A stretch of 64,000 bases of DNA from Galbula dea (lineage: Eukaryota; Chordata; Aves; Piciformes; Galbulidae), in NCBI GenBank assembly GCA_013399015.1, contig VWZX01009113.1, positions 1,116,001 through 1,180,000 on the forward strand, in the 5' to 3' direction. The notes beneath the pieces are model-generated. The model was not told where the DNA came from. It was given only the letters and a program-made list of their open reading frames with translations, and did not search any database. Position 1 is the stretch's first letter. Every line of letters begins with the position of its first letter. Shown here piece after piece: positions 37,713 through 51,800 of this stretch. A program made the position numbers and the translations under genes.

Positions 37713-40496
37713 AAGTCAAGGTCAGTACTCAATCTGGCCCCTTTTCAGGAAAGCAACAGGCACGATACTTTGGAGCTTCTAAATACTCCAAGATCATTTC
37801 AAATATATTGATATTAAAAGTCACACAACTTCTGCTATCTCAGCTCTGACCATTCAAGCTGCTGTTCCCTTCTCCCTAGTTAATAAATGTTTTTCAGAAA
37901 TACCATCAACTAAGTTCAGCTATTTGTATACAGATGGCATAAAAACATCTACCTCACTGTCCTGTGGTTGTAGTAGGTCTATAGGACTAATAAGAAAATC
38001 ACTGAGTTACTATTTCATTGTTTTATTACAGGAAAAATGATATCCTAATAGTTTTAGGGAGCTGCTGTTGAGACCTAACTCTACTTGTGTCAAGATTTAA
38101 GCAGGAAAATAAACATCAAAAGTGCTGAAAAGAATGAGTGAAACATTCTGTTCTGACAACGTACTACCATGATTTTCAACATTTATAAGTGATAGTACAA
38201 TCTGGACACCAGGGTATGATTAACCTCATTGTCTGCTGAATAAAAATGTGCAACTTTCATGACACCTTTTCAACAGCAGCCACAGTTTAACGTGGGAAGT
38301 CCTCTATTACAGCTTTGATATTTGGCTACATGTATTTGTCATGTTGTATGTTTCCATGCAGGACTGTTTTATGTGCTTATTAGCTAATACAGATGATCAA
38401 TTGCTCACATATACATCAACTGCCTATGCTTAAGCTTTTTAGGAAAGTGACAATAAAAGAAGTGCAGCCTTTTCCTGATAGCTTTCGAGCACATGGAAGG
38501 TTGTTCCTGTTTTGGCAGATAGTGATCATTTGCTAGTGTAAAGGTTCCTGTGAACACTATTTCCTTAAAATTATTCAGGAGCAAAACTATTTATTGATAA
38601 CTTCGTAAGGAAGTGAGTTCCTTCTAAAAAAACACTGGAAAATGTTTAAAGTCTTAGCAGCTGGGAATGGAGGGCTACCTGTTAAACAGCCCAGCAGAAA
38701 TGTTTGCCAGTTCTCCCACAAGGGGAAATTTTTCTTCTATTTGCAGCATTTCTAATACTCTGAAAAATTAAGCTTTGAACTGAATGCTGGAACACAAGCT
38801 GAAAAACTGGAGGCTTGTTTTTTAAAAGGAAAAAGGATACTCTTCTCACGCCACTAAACAGGCTACTTAGTGGAGAGGAAATGAAGAGACCCCTTCCATA
38901 AACCAGCTAGCTTCTAGACGCAGCTCGATCACAGCAGTCAGGAAAGGATTTCAGCACTCTCCTCCAACCCTTAGATCACACTGTACAGGTGGCAAAAAGT
39001 TTAACTGAAAGAAGGAGGTAGAGAGAATTCAGAGCTAAACTTAAATTGCCGGGGAAAACGCACCACTGAGGTGCATTGCCATGGACTGGATGATTTCAGA
39101 CTCTGAGAAAGGCAGGACTCAGCTGCAGTAGGTATCAGTACATTCCACAGTTTACAGACTGGGTTATTGTGCCCCCCAGCACATGGCTTGCATAAGACTG
39201 TGGTGCAGGTACACAGCTGTAGCTGTGTGTAAATTACATGCTATTTATGTCACCTCTGAATTTGGCTCAAGCTGCTTTTTCCCTTTAACACAAATTGGCT
39301 TCTACATATGGCAATTAAAACTAACCTGGCAAGTGGGAAAACACCTGTATAAACCTCTCATTATCCTGGCATCCCACATTACTCATACTACATTTTAAGA
39401 ACTCAGCATTGCCCAAGGTGGAAGATTTTTTGTGATGTTCTGCAGCCAAGGAACTTCCACCAGATGAGCTGCCGCTTCTCCTAATCCAAAAGTTTTAACA
39501 CTACCAAATCCTGATAGGCTTCCTGGATCAACCAGGTTCCAGGCCTAACAGCCAAGATGTATTTTACCTAAAGCTCTATTCACAGTTGACTGGAAAATAC
39601 CTGTTCTAATTTATAGTCATTGGCAGATCTGCTTCAGATAGGTCCTTGGAAGTTATCTGTTATGCTTCCTGAATGCCATATATAATCTATCCCAAACCCC
39701 TACATTGCACAGAATTTGATGGTTTCTTACTTTTTTTTTTTTTTTTAGTTCAAACTCAAGACTCTGATCACATTCATCAAGAGAATCACAGGCCTGGAAC
39801 CAGTTTCCAAAGAACTGCAGCTGTTTTATGACACAAAGCTAGTGCCTTCAAGTCTGCTTTGCTGAATGAATAGAGCAATTTGGATTTGGAACTTTTCGGT
39901 TGGGCAATTTGAGACTGTTTAATCCTGAAACTAAAAAAATTCATGTCAACTCACAAATATTTACCTGAGATCTGTAGAGAAACTAAGCTTCAGATATCCT
40001 ACTACCAAAGCAAATTCCTTCAAATGAAAGAGAATCTTGTTTATAAATAGGATACAAGTTATACAGACTGAGAAATACAACATTTTTGTACAACACCTGC
40101 TCTACTCTGCTAGAGGTCAGGAATATTTTGAGCAAACAGGAGACTGCATAGAAACAGGAAAGGACAGAAAGATTATTTGGGTTAAGCAATACTGAAGCTA
40201 CAAGAACTGGGTTTTATTCTCAGGTAGGCCAATCAGTGACCTTGAAGAATACTTCCATACGATTCACAACAGAACAAATAAAATACTATACCCAGCCATA
40301 AACAGGCTTGTTAAATTCATTAAAATTAATAAACTGCTTTAGGGTTCAGAAATTTTAAAGTCTTCTTCCAGCAATAACCTCAACAGTGGTAGTAAAACTA
40401 AGCCTGTTTAATCCAGAATTCTGCTCCCTAATTGTGATGGAAATAGCCACAGCTAAATGAACATAACACATAGTAGCAGAATAAACATACTGATTT

Positions 40497-40527
<31 letters not shown>

Positions 40528-42310
40528 AAGTTATTGTCCTGGATAAAGAGAGACAAAAATGAATAGATGCAGAAGAGATCTGAAGAAAAGAACAAGATAC
40601 CACAAAGAGGGTATTAATGTTTCAAACTCTTCAGGTTTGTAAAAGTAAGCCTCATGAGGAAGCCTGGTAAGCATCTCCAAAGATCAGCTTATGCTTTTTT
40701 TCAACCACTTTGTCTATTAGTTATGTAGATACTTCCATAATTATGCATACTACTATGTACCATATGCTAAAACTTCATGCTGCTTGCTCTTCTGAGCCTT
40801 GAAAGCACTTTCTGCCTGACCTTCCCAGACCAGCAGTGATCTCCATATTGGGACTGGTGAGGAAACCAAGTGATTGTGTGAGATAAACAAGTAGAGTAAA
40901 AGCTGTAGTCTCATTAATTCTTGACAAAAAAAATCCCATAGCCAGGTCCACTATGGTTTGTTGTTTACTCTCTCACCTGTGACACCTTCTAAGAGATCCA
41001 TGCAAATTTCAGAAATCTATCTCCTGTGTGATCCTAAGATATTTAAGAATATCAGCTCTTTAAGAACTGAAGACATTCAAAATAGTCCCTGTTAAGAGAA
41101 CAAAGGGAAGGGTGAAAGGAAGGAAAACTATAGTGCATGGTATTTCATTTTTTAGTAGCCAAAATGATGCATGAGCCACAAGCAAGTGCATTATTAATCT
41201 TATTGGACTGAAAAGAAAAATAATCATAAAGAAGAAATGTACTCATTAATTGTGGTTTGACAGCTTACTCATTCTACTGAGATAAAACACCAGGTGAAAT
41301 TATTAACACTAGAAATTCAAACACTTGTGTACGTACTTTGGGACAGAGTCTGCACAACAGAAACAAGCAAGATACCCCAGAACAAATCTCCTAGAGTCAA
41401 TGCCCCTATTAACCTTGACATATTCAGGTATGCAGCTTGACAAAGATCAGTTACTTCAGTGTGTACAGTTTTAAGAGCTCAATGTTTTCAAACCAACTTT
41501 TGCCATTTTACCTGCTTTGTTTTATTAACTTTTTTTCTTTTTTAATAAAATCTACAGGTTATGGATTCCTGGGGAAAGATGGACATTTCTAACGTTGTAT
41601 TTCTAAAGAAATGGTGCATTTCTAAAGTGTCCTGGTAGTGAAAAAGACTTCAGAGAGATTACATTAGTTATCTGGAAACAAGAAGACAAATCAAAACCTC
41701 ATTTTTAAATTTTTTTTTTTTTTTCATTTCTTGGTCTTGGTGTTCATTTCATTTAAGAGAATCTACACCCTCACATTAAATTTCTGATGCAGTTCATAAT
41801 GGCTTTGAATTTGATTTGGTCCAAAAATTCCAAAGCAAATTCCTTCAAGATTTACATAACAGAAACAGTAAACAAACTTCCATAACCTACTCTTAATTTT
41901 ACTTACAGCTTTTAATCCAAATTCGGTTCTGGGAAGTAATATCTGAACGCAAACTTTACAGCCGATACTGTTTTTTCCCCTGTAGCCAGGTGCTTTTCAA
42001 AACCTATCTGCTCAGGAATACCTTCTACTCAAGTATCTTAAGGAGACATTAATGACTGTCACCACACTTTCTCCTTTCAAAAAGTTGAATATTATTCATT
42101 GTACTATCCTGTCCACAAGGATTTAAAAAGAATAATTAAAAAGAAATCTATTTCTATTTACAGCTCCAGCAACTTCATCTGATTCTGTTTTGAGGGCAAA
42201 TCTATCAGAGTGAGGGATAGTGGAAAAGGCTAAGTAAAGCAAAGGGAAAAGGCAGCGTGATTACAGTTCTCAACAATTATTGGCCAAAAATCCAGAGAAG
42301 GGTGCAGTAG
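37713..42310. other. 4.6 kb of non-coding DNA
   Basis: No exon or element was recognised. T runs lie at 39731-39746 and 40502-40527, with another T-rich run near 41708-41724. ORFs at 39183-39398 (plus) and 39983-40189 (minus) are motif-free. Confidence 0.55.
40502..40527. repeat. poly(T) run, 26 T
   Basis: An uninterrupted T26, preceded by shorter T runs. Flanking sequence shows no recognisable retroposed gene, so it is listed as a simple repeat only. Confidence 0.85.
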
Positions 42311-42474
42311 TGTGGTGGGTTGACCCTAGCCAGCAGCCAGACACCCATCCTTCTTTCACGGGACAGGAATTTAATAAACAAATAAACACCAAAAAAAAAT
42401 CAAAGGAAGACAGAGTTCATGGATGGAGACACTGACAGTTCAGTAGGCAAGCCAAAAGCTGTGCATGCCAGCAA

Positions 42475-42511
<37 letters not shown>

Positions 42512-42877
42512 TCATGTCTTACCATTGGCAGGCAGGCAAATGTTCAGCTACTTCTAGGGAAGCAGTACCTCCCCATTTTCATTTGGGAAGAAAAATGCCA
42601 TAACCACAAAGATTCCCCCTTTGTCCTCTTTTCCCTGAATTTTTCTTCTTGAGCACATCATATGATATGGAATTTCCCATAGGTCAACTCAGGTCTCTGT
42701 CCCAAACTGTGTCCCCTCCCAACCTCTTGCCTGCTGCTAGCCTTGACACTGTGCAAACAGTGTTCAGCAGTAGCCAAAACAGTGTTAACAGTGTTTTTGC
42801 CACAAAGAGAACAGCACCATATGAGCTGTTATGAAGAAAGTTAGCTTCATAACTTCAACCCAGCCAGACCCAGTACA
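42311..42877 (-). mobile_element. probable solo LTR, minus strand, with expanded A run
   Basis: Bounded by TGTGGTGGGTTGACCC on the left and ACCCAGCCAGACCCAGTACA on the right, the TG...CA form of avian ERV LTRs. The minus-strand 5' part (GGGTTGAAGTTATGAAGC and AACAGCTCATATGGTGCTG) runs parallel to the start of the LTR at 34302-34921, suggesting a related family. A minus-strand ATTAAA lies at about 42371-42376. A run of 30 A at 42478-42507 sits where the other LTR has its gapped A tract. The block ACAGTGTT recurs at least three times at 42755-42800. I found no convincing target duplication (AGTAG on the left, AATAC on the right), so the boundaries are inferred. No internal viral genes are adjacent. 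Confidence 0.68.
42478..42507. repeat. poly(A) run, 30 A
   Basis: Thirty A inside the LTR at the position equivalent to the gapped A tract of the LTR at 34.3-34.9 kb. The 77-codon ORF that crosses it owes a Lys run to this tract and is not a gene. Confidence 0.85.
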
Positions 42878-45800
42878 AATACATAGACAATGGATGAGTT
42901 TAAACCCAGTCTAGAAAGAGTTATTTTAATTTGCTTTTAGGACTGCACCTCATGCATCTAACTGCACCCCTCCATGGCTGTAGGACACCTAAGAAAAAAA
43001 AACGCAGAAAGAAAAGTGTTTCAAACACTTACTTGGTAAGTAAGTGTTGAAGAACACTGATAGGATCATTTCGTTAAATGAAAAGAACAGTAAAAGCAGG
43101 AAAAACTTCCCCTCTTGCAGGTTATTCTTAGACTTGAACACATCCAATCCTTGTGAATCCTCACTCTAATGCTACTTCTCACCCAACCTATTCCCTTACA
43201 ATCACAAGAGCCCAATGAAGTTAAAGTTGTTTCTCCCATTCATCCCATTTCATCCCATGCATTCATCATCTTTTTTCCTTTAATTTTCAGCCTCAGCTGG
43301 AAATGCTCTCCATCAGTGGTTCTGCTGCCAGTCTTATCCCCGATTGCTTTAATTAAAAGGCCAAAAAGGATAATTTAAAAGTCTCACCATCAAACTTGAC
43401 ACAAATAGACTCCTGGACTTGGTGTCAAACGCTCCTGTGGTTGCCTCGACCTTTCATCCTTCTAAGGCAGCACTATATGACATGCTTTGCACCAAGAACC
43501 ATTTCTGAGAAAAAACAAAACTTAAGAAGGTTTTGTCTTCTTTCTTGAAATATAAAAGATCCTCCTGACACTCTTCCATATAGTCCAGGTTTGTGTTTAT
43601 AACCTCAGTCAAGGTAGCCCTAACTACGCCAGAAGTAGCTTTATTTTATTAAAGCCAATTGTATGAAGTTGAAAATTGCCTAGTGAACCTCTGGAACAGA
43701 ACACAGTATGTAAAGGACTTCTAAAATGAGAAAATTAAAGGGGGAAAAGGTCATTGTACTCAGATATTCTTCAGTACTTGTCAACATCAACAAAAGATCA
43801 AAGCATCAGAAAGAACAAGGCTGTTTTCAAGGTGTCTCAGATCCTATGACACCGAGTTAACAACTGGGTGTGCACCACTGAGGTTTGCCAAACAGTCAGA
43901 AGCGATCCACTGTGGTCACTGATTTTGTTCATTGGTTCTAGTATCCAAATTACTAGATTTTCTCTTTGTTCTTGGAGATTAGGTTCTAGCTTTTTCTGAA
44001 ATTTAGGTGGTGTTTTACATGCATTGCTTTGACAAATTAGAAGACACTGAGACAATCACCTTAGGTAAAGATTCTTGCTTGTTGTATAAAGGTAAAATCA
44101 CTACAAATATAAACACGTAGCTAAAATGTTAGTTTCTGGAAGATGAAGTTAAATAGGATATATACATTACTGAAATATCCAACTGGGGCCTTGCAGGTAA
44201 AGCCTACACAGATGTAACCAGCTTAAACAAGGCACATAGTATTTTAAGCAAGCAGTTACCATAAAGGATGTATTTTCATCACTGCTGAGGTGCAAGCCTT
44301 AAGCCGAAGTTTTTTTGCACTCCCCATTTCCATAAGCGTCGTTGTACTGCCATCAAGTGGGGAACACACAAAGGGAAGAGGGATAAAGATAGTTGTGAAG
44401 ATACATGAACAGAGGCAGTACCACGAGCTAGAGTAATGGAATTCTGAAATCCCAATTCTAGTAGTCACATTTTAGGACCCAATTCCAAAGTAGCATGCAG
44501 ATACCTGGATAGCTACCACATCTTTTCTACACAAAAACCACGTACAAATAGTGGACTAAGTATCAGTCAGAAATATTTGCCACAGGCACCAAAGGCTTGT
44601 GATCAGACCACAAGTTAAGCCATGTGAATAGATACTGACAGTAATCTGAATTATCTGAAAAAACATTTGCACAGAAACATTTTCCAGAAGAAAAAGACTA
44701 AGTTCAGCAATTAAGTCACTAGCTGGAAATTACTTTTAAAAAATGCTCAAGTGCACAGTGCTCAAATGGCACATTTAACTCTGTGGATGTATCCCTCCTT
44801 CCCTTCTTTGGGTTGATCTGGATTTACAATCAAATGCGCTTAACTAAAGGGCAAATTCTGGCCAGTTTTAGTCAACTAAATAAATCAGTGCCTCACCTTA
44901 TGCCACTGGCTTTAATTAACTTGGAAATGCTGTGCCCCTTCCAACTTAGAATTTGAAAAAGGGGTTTATTTACCCCATCCCTTTGTCAAGCCCAAAGCCA
45001 GTAGAGTCCAGAGAGAAGTGTCTGTCCCATTTTAAGGGGGACACAGATGCCATAACTGGAAGTGCTGCTGAGCTCTTTTCAATGTCCTGCCCCAAGACAG
45101 ATGGTACAAACAGCTGTGTGGCTGGTTCTGAAGAAGCAACAGAAGGGATATTTGCTGGTGGACAAAGAGGTTCTCTCACTTCATTTAGAAGCAACTTCCA
45201 AAGATGACAAGAAAGTTTTCTGAGGTTTTGAATTATTTTTTTTTTTTTAATACATAAAATCTATTGCCTCAGTTGCCTTTAGCCAATGAATTTCATGCAG
45301 GGACTTCAGATAAAAGGCACGGAAATACGACTGATCTATCTATTAAAAAAGCCTGTCACCACCAAATGGTATTATCTATGTTTTATGAGTCTAAATGTGC
45401 TTTGTATGTTGCTAAGTGTGCTCCCATTAACTCTCAGGCACACATTCACATTTGGCAGCAGGTCATAGACAGTACCTGAAAATGGGAGAACTGCAGCTGA
45501 AAGCTGCCATTCTCAGCAACTGGCACTAACTGGCTGGATAGCAAAGATCTGCCTCTTGAAGACCATGGTTCATCCTTTGCCCATAAACTCTACTGTGCCT
45601 TCCTAGAATATAAGAGGTCAATGCTTTCAGAATGAGTAATTTGTTACTGTAAAGAGTACATGATTCAGTTTACACATCCGCAGCTGCCAATCAGAATCAA
45701 GGCATTTCTCTCTGGAACATGTCAAAGTTGAGATCCAGGTATCTCTGCCACCCCTATGGGAATAACTACACATATGTGGATCTCCAAGTAGGTTATGGGC

Positions 45801-48800
45801 AACACCTGATCATAGCCTTTAAAGAGAGACTGATTCACTCTCCATGACCCTGTTTTGGGTACAGGAACACACTGGATTACTGTGAAGACTTCTGAAACAT
45901 TTTTCTGTGATTCTAGGAAACTAATAATTGACAGACCAGAGGGTATGCATCCTCTTTACAATTTGGAGGACAAAGTGATTACTTGCTTTGGTTAAGTATT
46001 TAAGATAACACAGAGAAAAACATATAGAAAACCAAGGATATATGCCACAAATTTTTAATAACATCCTACCTTTGACAGACCATCAAACACTTAAAACAGC
46101 GGGACCTATTTATTTCTCTACTAAATTGGTCAAAGAACTGATATGCATAGTCAGGATTTGTCCCTATAATTTATGGGACAGATAGTGATAACAATGTATA
46201 ATCTTCAGAGATCAGCTGGGGTTTTTATCTGGTTTTTGTGCGCTTTTTTCTCCCCCTATTTAAACATGTGATTCTGCACCAGCTGAAATCCACAGACTCT
46301 CCCAGAAGAACATTGTTTCACGTACCAGAAGTGGCTGACAGGCAAAAATTCACTCTACAGTAGGTAAGAAAAATGGGAAGTTTTCAGAAAATTGCAATTA
46401 CCTCCTAAAGAACACCACACAGGCTATCTGCTTGAAGCAGATAACAAAGCATAAGCTGAGGAAAAGGCCAGTACTGCCTGAATAAGAGGAATGTGTAAGA
46501 ACAGACCAATGATGAGATAATGCTATGCCTGTTAGCATCCTTTGCTTTAATTAGAAACAGCTAAAACATCTACATCTAGAACAGCTGTATAGGTAACTAA
46601 GCAATGCCAAATCTCTCAGACACCTCAGGAAGAATCACAAACACAGCTGAAGGAAAAAATGGAAGACTATGCACCACTGGGACACAAAAGACCAAAATAT
46701 GATGAAGCTGTACTTCGGAGTCTCAAGAAAGACTGACAGACAGAACATGTTTACTTAAGTCAACTTAAGTAAGTTATCTCCAACTGCATGAGACTGCTGA
46801 TCAAAAAAAAAGTCAGTAAATCTACTTTCTTGGTGATGTTATTTTCTCCATAAAGGCTTTTTTATGTAAGTCCCAAAGACTGTGGAGAGGAAGGTAGGCA
46901 GGTGGATGAACAGATAACTTTACCTTGCAGTTCCCACTATGTAGAGTGCCACAAACATTTAAATATTCCCAGTCACACTGCCAGAAAACCATGAGGAAGA
47001 ATCCTGCATCTTAACTGCAAATGCTCAGGAAATTTAGGAAGGGAGGATGCCATTATTCAATGGGAATGAAGCAGTGGCAGTGCAGCAAATACTGCCTACA
47101 TACTCTACCCTCTAAAACCAGCACTGATAGATCCATTGCTTGGCAACTTCACAGCCTGGGAAACAGACACCTATCAGAGAAAAAATGCCAGCTGTGAATC
47201 AAGATCCAGACCTTGTATTACAACCCAGACTTGCACCAAATCATCCTGCTTCTGAATTTCTCAGCAAGCTCCTATACTTAACAAGCTTAATCCAAATAAC
47301 CTTAAACTTTGTGTTCAGAGAGCAGACAATCCAAAAATCCAGATCTGGATCTAAAGCATGGACAAATACTCCTGAAAATATCACCTGTTATTCCACGAAT
47401 TTCCAATTAAGTAGTATTCATTTACATGCAAATTAATTCCTGCAATGAAAGCTGCTTCTGTCCCTGCAGCACAATGAATGAACTAATGGGTGGATGAACC
47501 TTCAGGTTCTCTGGGTTTTAGTGCCCTCTACCCCTAAGCTATTTGCAGATGTCTGTGATCCACAGAGCAGGGAAACCCTTCATAGCCCTTTGGAGAGACT
47601 TCATACTCTGAATCCTTCAGCCAGGGACCAAAGATAAAAGCAAGGTAAAGTCTTCCAATTCTCACTTCTAATTCAAGAATGCATGTTAGTGATAAAAAGA
47701 ACTGATAAATAATTCCACTGTGAAATTAACTGAGCACCTACAAGCAAGCTGAAACAATTCCCAGCTATTTTATGCTACTCATTTAACTTCAAATATTTCA
47801 ACTTCAAGATTTATTATAAAGCAAAAGCACTAAAGGCAGAGTCAATAAATACATTTTCTTCCAGTTCTCCACCCACCAGATGGTTGTTATTCCTAAGAAT
47901 AACAATTTCTTCCCAATACTTGATAAAGCATGCAGGTTTTTGGACTGGCCAGTGGCTGCACAGGCCAGTTCCCATGAAACTGCTGCAAAAGAACATCTGG
48001 TAGTGAGGTCCTATGTCACCACAAGATCCTGCTTAGCGACTGTGCAAGCAGACAACTGATGCTGTTATGCAACACTGTGACATCTTACAGGGACACTCCT
48101 GAATAACCATTTCTCGATAACAGCATGTTTCTGTCATAACGATGCATCATCTCTGGGCTGCAGCACGTGGGACTGTTAACATCCAACACATTCAGATACT
48201 GTTGAGTATGGTGAGAGATGCCAAAAGTGAGCAGGTTTCATAACATCTGATTTTGGGTGCCTAAATTAGTAGGTTAATCACCTCATAACATCCAGAGACA
48301 GCAACACAAGCATGCCTAAGACAATTTACAGCTACAGCTTAAACAACATTGTTCTTAGCTGCCTTCTGAAAGAATTCATTTCTACCACTAGGGAACTTGG
48401 GAAGACTAGTCTAACATAAATGTCCACATTTAGATGTCCAGTATTTGACACAGACCACAATGATTAAAATAATCAATTGCAAGACTACAATGCATAGGGC
48501 ACAGGAGGGCACATGGAAATGAAAGAAACAGAAGTAATGAGCAAATCCTTGGCAGATATATGTTAACATAAATCCCCTTACATCAGTGGAGCTTTGCTAG
48601 TTTCAAACTGTCAAAAAAACACAGGGAAACTAGTTTGCCATAGCATTCACTTCCTGTTACAAACAGGCAGCCAGTCTCCCAATAAGGGTATAATGACAAA
48701 GTGATCAAAAACCTAACACACAAAGGCAAAGAAAAATAAAGTAAATAGGTGCTTCAGCTATTGATAGAACCTTCCCTTCATTTTGACAGGCCACCTTCAC

Positions 48801-51800
48801 AAGTCAAATGCTAACAAAAAAGTGATTTCTTACACAACACATCTATAACTGTGTAGACCTGCATCTCACTGACCTCACTGAATGCCTGACTATATTATCA
48901 CCTTTCTCGTCTCATTGCTAGAAGAACTGCATCCTGTTTACATGCCTAAAAAAGCATATAAACCCATGGTTTGTAAACTAAATAGAATACTTTTTTGCAG
49001 TATTCTTGAAATACACTGTGCTCCTCTTTCCTTTGAGCTGTAATTGAGAATTATCAAGACCTCCCATAAGGCTACATGAAAATGATGAACAGCAGGTAAA
49101 CCAAGCCAAGTGCTTCCCCAGCTCTGCCAAGAACTAAACACTCAGCTCCAACAGCAGGAGGTCTTGCTTCGGTAAGAAAATCTGTCTCAGTCTGTACCTA
49201 AAAGGCTAAGGCTGAAGATTAAAGTTTAAAGGCCACTAGAAAAGTCTCAAGACAGGGAAAGCTCCTATAGGAAAAATGATATACGGAATTTCTAAAAAGA
49301 AAAGGTAATTATTAGTTTTAGTAACAACAGTAATGGCAGCAATAGTTCTTATTTTTAATGATTCTCCTTCCCTGAAGATCTCAGCATGTTTTATAAGTTA
49401 CACAAGCACCAATGTGGAGTTCACTTATCAAAAGTCAGACACCTCTGAGCACAACTGCAAAAGACTATTAAATTACATTTCAGTATGACAAAAAAATGCT
49501 ATATTAATTTGACCTCACAAGGGAAGTTTCACAAGGCATTTGGATAAAAGACCTGGGCTACAAAACACTTCCCTGGAAAAGCGCCATATTTAACAAACTG
49601 AAATAGTCAAGATTTCTTGTATGTCAAATGGGAAAAAAGGCTGCACTTCATCCTCTTCCCTCTGCCAGCAGCACATTGAAACAAACTGGGGAGGCTATTT
49701 ATCAGTGATTAATAGGGAAAAGCCCAAGTACTGTATAGGAGTAGCAGCTGTTTAGAAGGTATGCAGAATGCACAGGCACTTCTTGCCCTGGAAGTGGACT
49801 TAGTAGGAGAAGGATGGCACAGTCTATTAGTTTTGTTCCACATCGCACGTATGCAAGCATGGGCTGACTCATATGCACAACTGATAGATCTCACTGAGAA
49901 GGTAACATTAGCCTGATTTGTCTTAGCACAGTATTAACACAAAGGTCTGTATGATGAACAAAACTGTAGCAACACAGCAGATTACTGAAGGAAATTAGTC
50001 TGATTTTATAAGAGTGTGCAACACAAAAATCTTGGCTCCGTTTACATTTGTCTTACAGCAATTATGCTTATTACCTAGTGACAATGAAGGAGGCTGAACA
50101 TTTTATTCTTCCCTTCTCACCAATAAGCACAGTAAGTCAAAAGCTCCATTGTACAAAGCAAGCCAGAACACTGTTAGCCCTACCCCAACCTAACACATGG
50201 ACCTTCTGTGATACATCACATACAAACACTTCTATTTCACTCAGCTTCTCCACCACCCATTGATCACTCTCCTCACTGAACTTCACCAAGCAAGTGGTAT
50301 TTGGTATTTCTTAAATAGACACCAAGTGCTTATTCTCAGAAAGCATAATAAACTAAAATTGGCAACTGAAGTAAAAAAAAAAAAAAAAAAAAAAATCCTG
50401 TGTTTCTTTTTAAATCAGTCTTATTTCCTCCCCAGACCAGAAACACTAGTCTTGGACATATAGGTTTTGAAATACTACATAAGCTATCTTGGATGTAACT
50501 GGGTTTTAGGGATAAACAACAATCTTCCCTCAAAAAAAATTGCAAATCAGAAATATACTGGAAATAATTTTATACTGTGGCCTAAACAAAGGGCATCAGT
50601 CCCAGAGCTGAAAATCTAGTACCACCCCACCATAACTAAAACATGCTTCATTTACTTTAATATAAAATAGCTAAAGCTAGCAAGACAGAATTGTCTTTTC
50701 CTTTTAACCTTCTTTGATGGCTCAACTGGCCTCTGATTACATGAAGCTTACAAGTCATCTGAACATACTAGTATGCAACCAGCTTTTCTAAGATTGTGAA
50801 CTTTGTTGCAGATGCAAACCAAGCCAAAAACTAACTGCAGCGGGAAATGATTGCAGCTGGTCCTGATATGGAAGTAAGGCCATATACCTGGACAACTCTA
50901 AAGCAAAGACCCACAAAAGATCTTGTGCAGATACTTTCAGTAGCAGCTGTTTTTTCCAGAGCATGATTATGGCATTGCCTTTCACTTATCAGAAACTACT
51001 TCAGGTGAAGGATTGAGGTAAACCAGCCATCTCCTCCTTTAGTCTTTTCCCTGAGAAGCACTGTTTTACCTATCAGATGTGCCTTTGCTGAAACATGAAG
51101 ATGTTCCACATGTTCAAAATAGAGGCAAAGTCTGGCACACTTCAACTCCCTCCAGAACAGCTGGCATCTGTGCATAGCTAGTTACAAATGCATAAAATCT
51201 TGGTAGACAAGGGGAGTTAAGTAGAAGAAAAGAGCTTTCTTCTTTTTCTATTATGGTCTTCATGGTTTAACTCAAAAAAAAAAATCCCTGCTTCAAAAGC
51301 CTTTCATGCATATGAAAGTGATTTTTAGCTTGTCTTTCAACTTCACTGTTCCAAAGACATGTTAGAAAAACAGTAATTGGAAGGAATAGCTACTCAAGGG
51401 TAAATGAAATATGCAAACTGACAAACCTTCAGTTTAAGGTGTGCGTGGCTGTGCCTTTTCTCCCCACTGATACAGAACACTATCTTTCACATCTTTAAAA
51501 AAATTGTGTGCATGCACACACAAATGTGCGTATGCCAGTAACTACACTTCCATCTCAAACTTTCTTGTAGTCACTAGTATGATTTGCTCTGCTGGCCAAG
51601 CATAGCTTTAATTAGCTGGTGAAGCTCCCAAGGCACAATTTTTTGTGTAAGGGGGTTGCCTTGGACTGCAAAACTTTTGCTCTATTTTTCACACCCTACA
51701 TCCTTCTCATTTCAGTAGCACAAGAAAGAATTTAGAAGAAATACAGCTATTGTTGTGACTACAGTGTAAAGTCTTGGCATCAAGCTAGCTCTCAGAGTCC

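Noticed and set aside
40480..40560. T26 run as the poly(A) tail of a minus-strand processed pseudogene
   Set aside because: No retrocopied exon sequence or flanking duplication was recognised to the right of the run.
42419..42652. Lys-rich 77-codon ORF
   Set aside because: The Lys run is the A30 tract inside the minus-strand LTR.
42306..42882. Target duplication around the third LTR
   Set aside because: AGTAG on the left and AATAC on the right do not match; no shifted pair was convincing.
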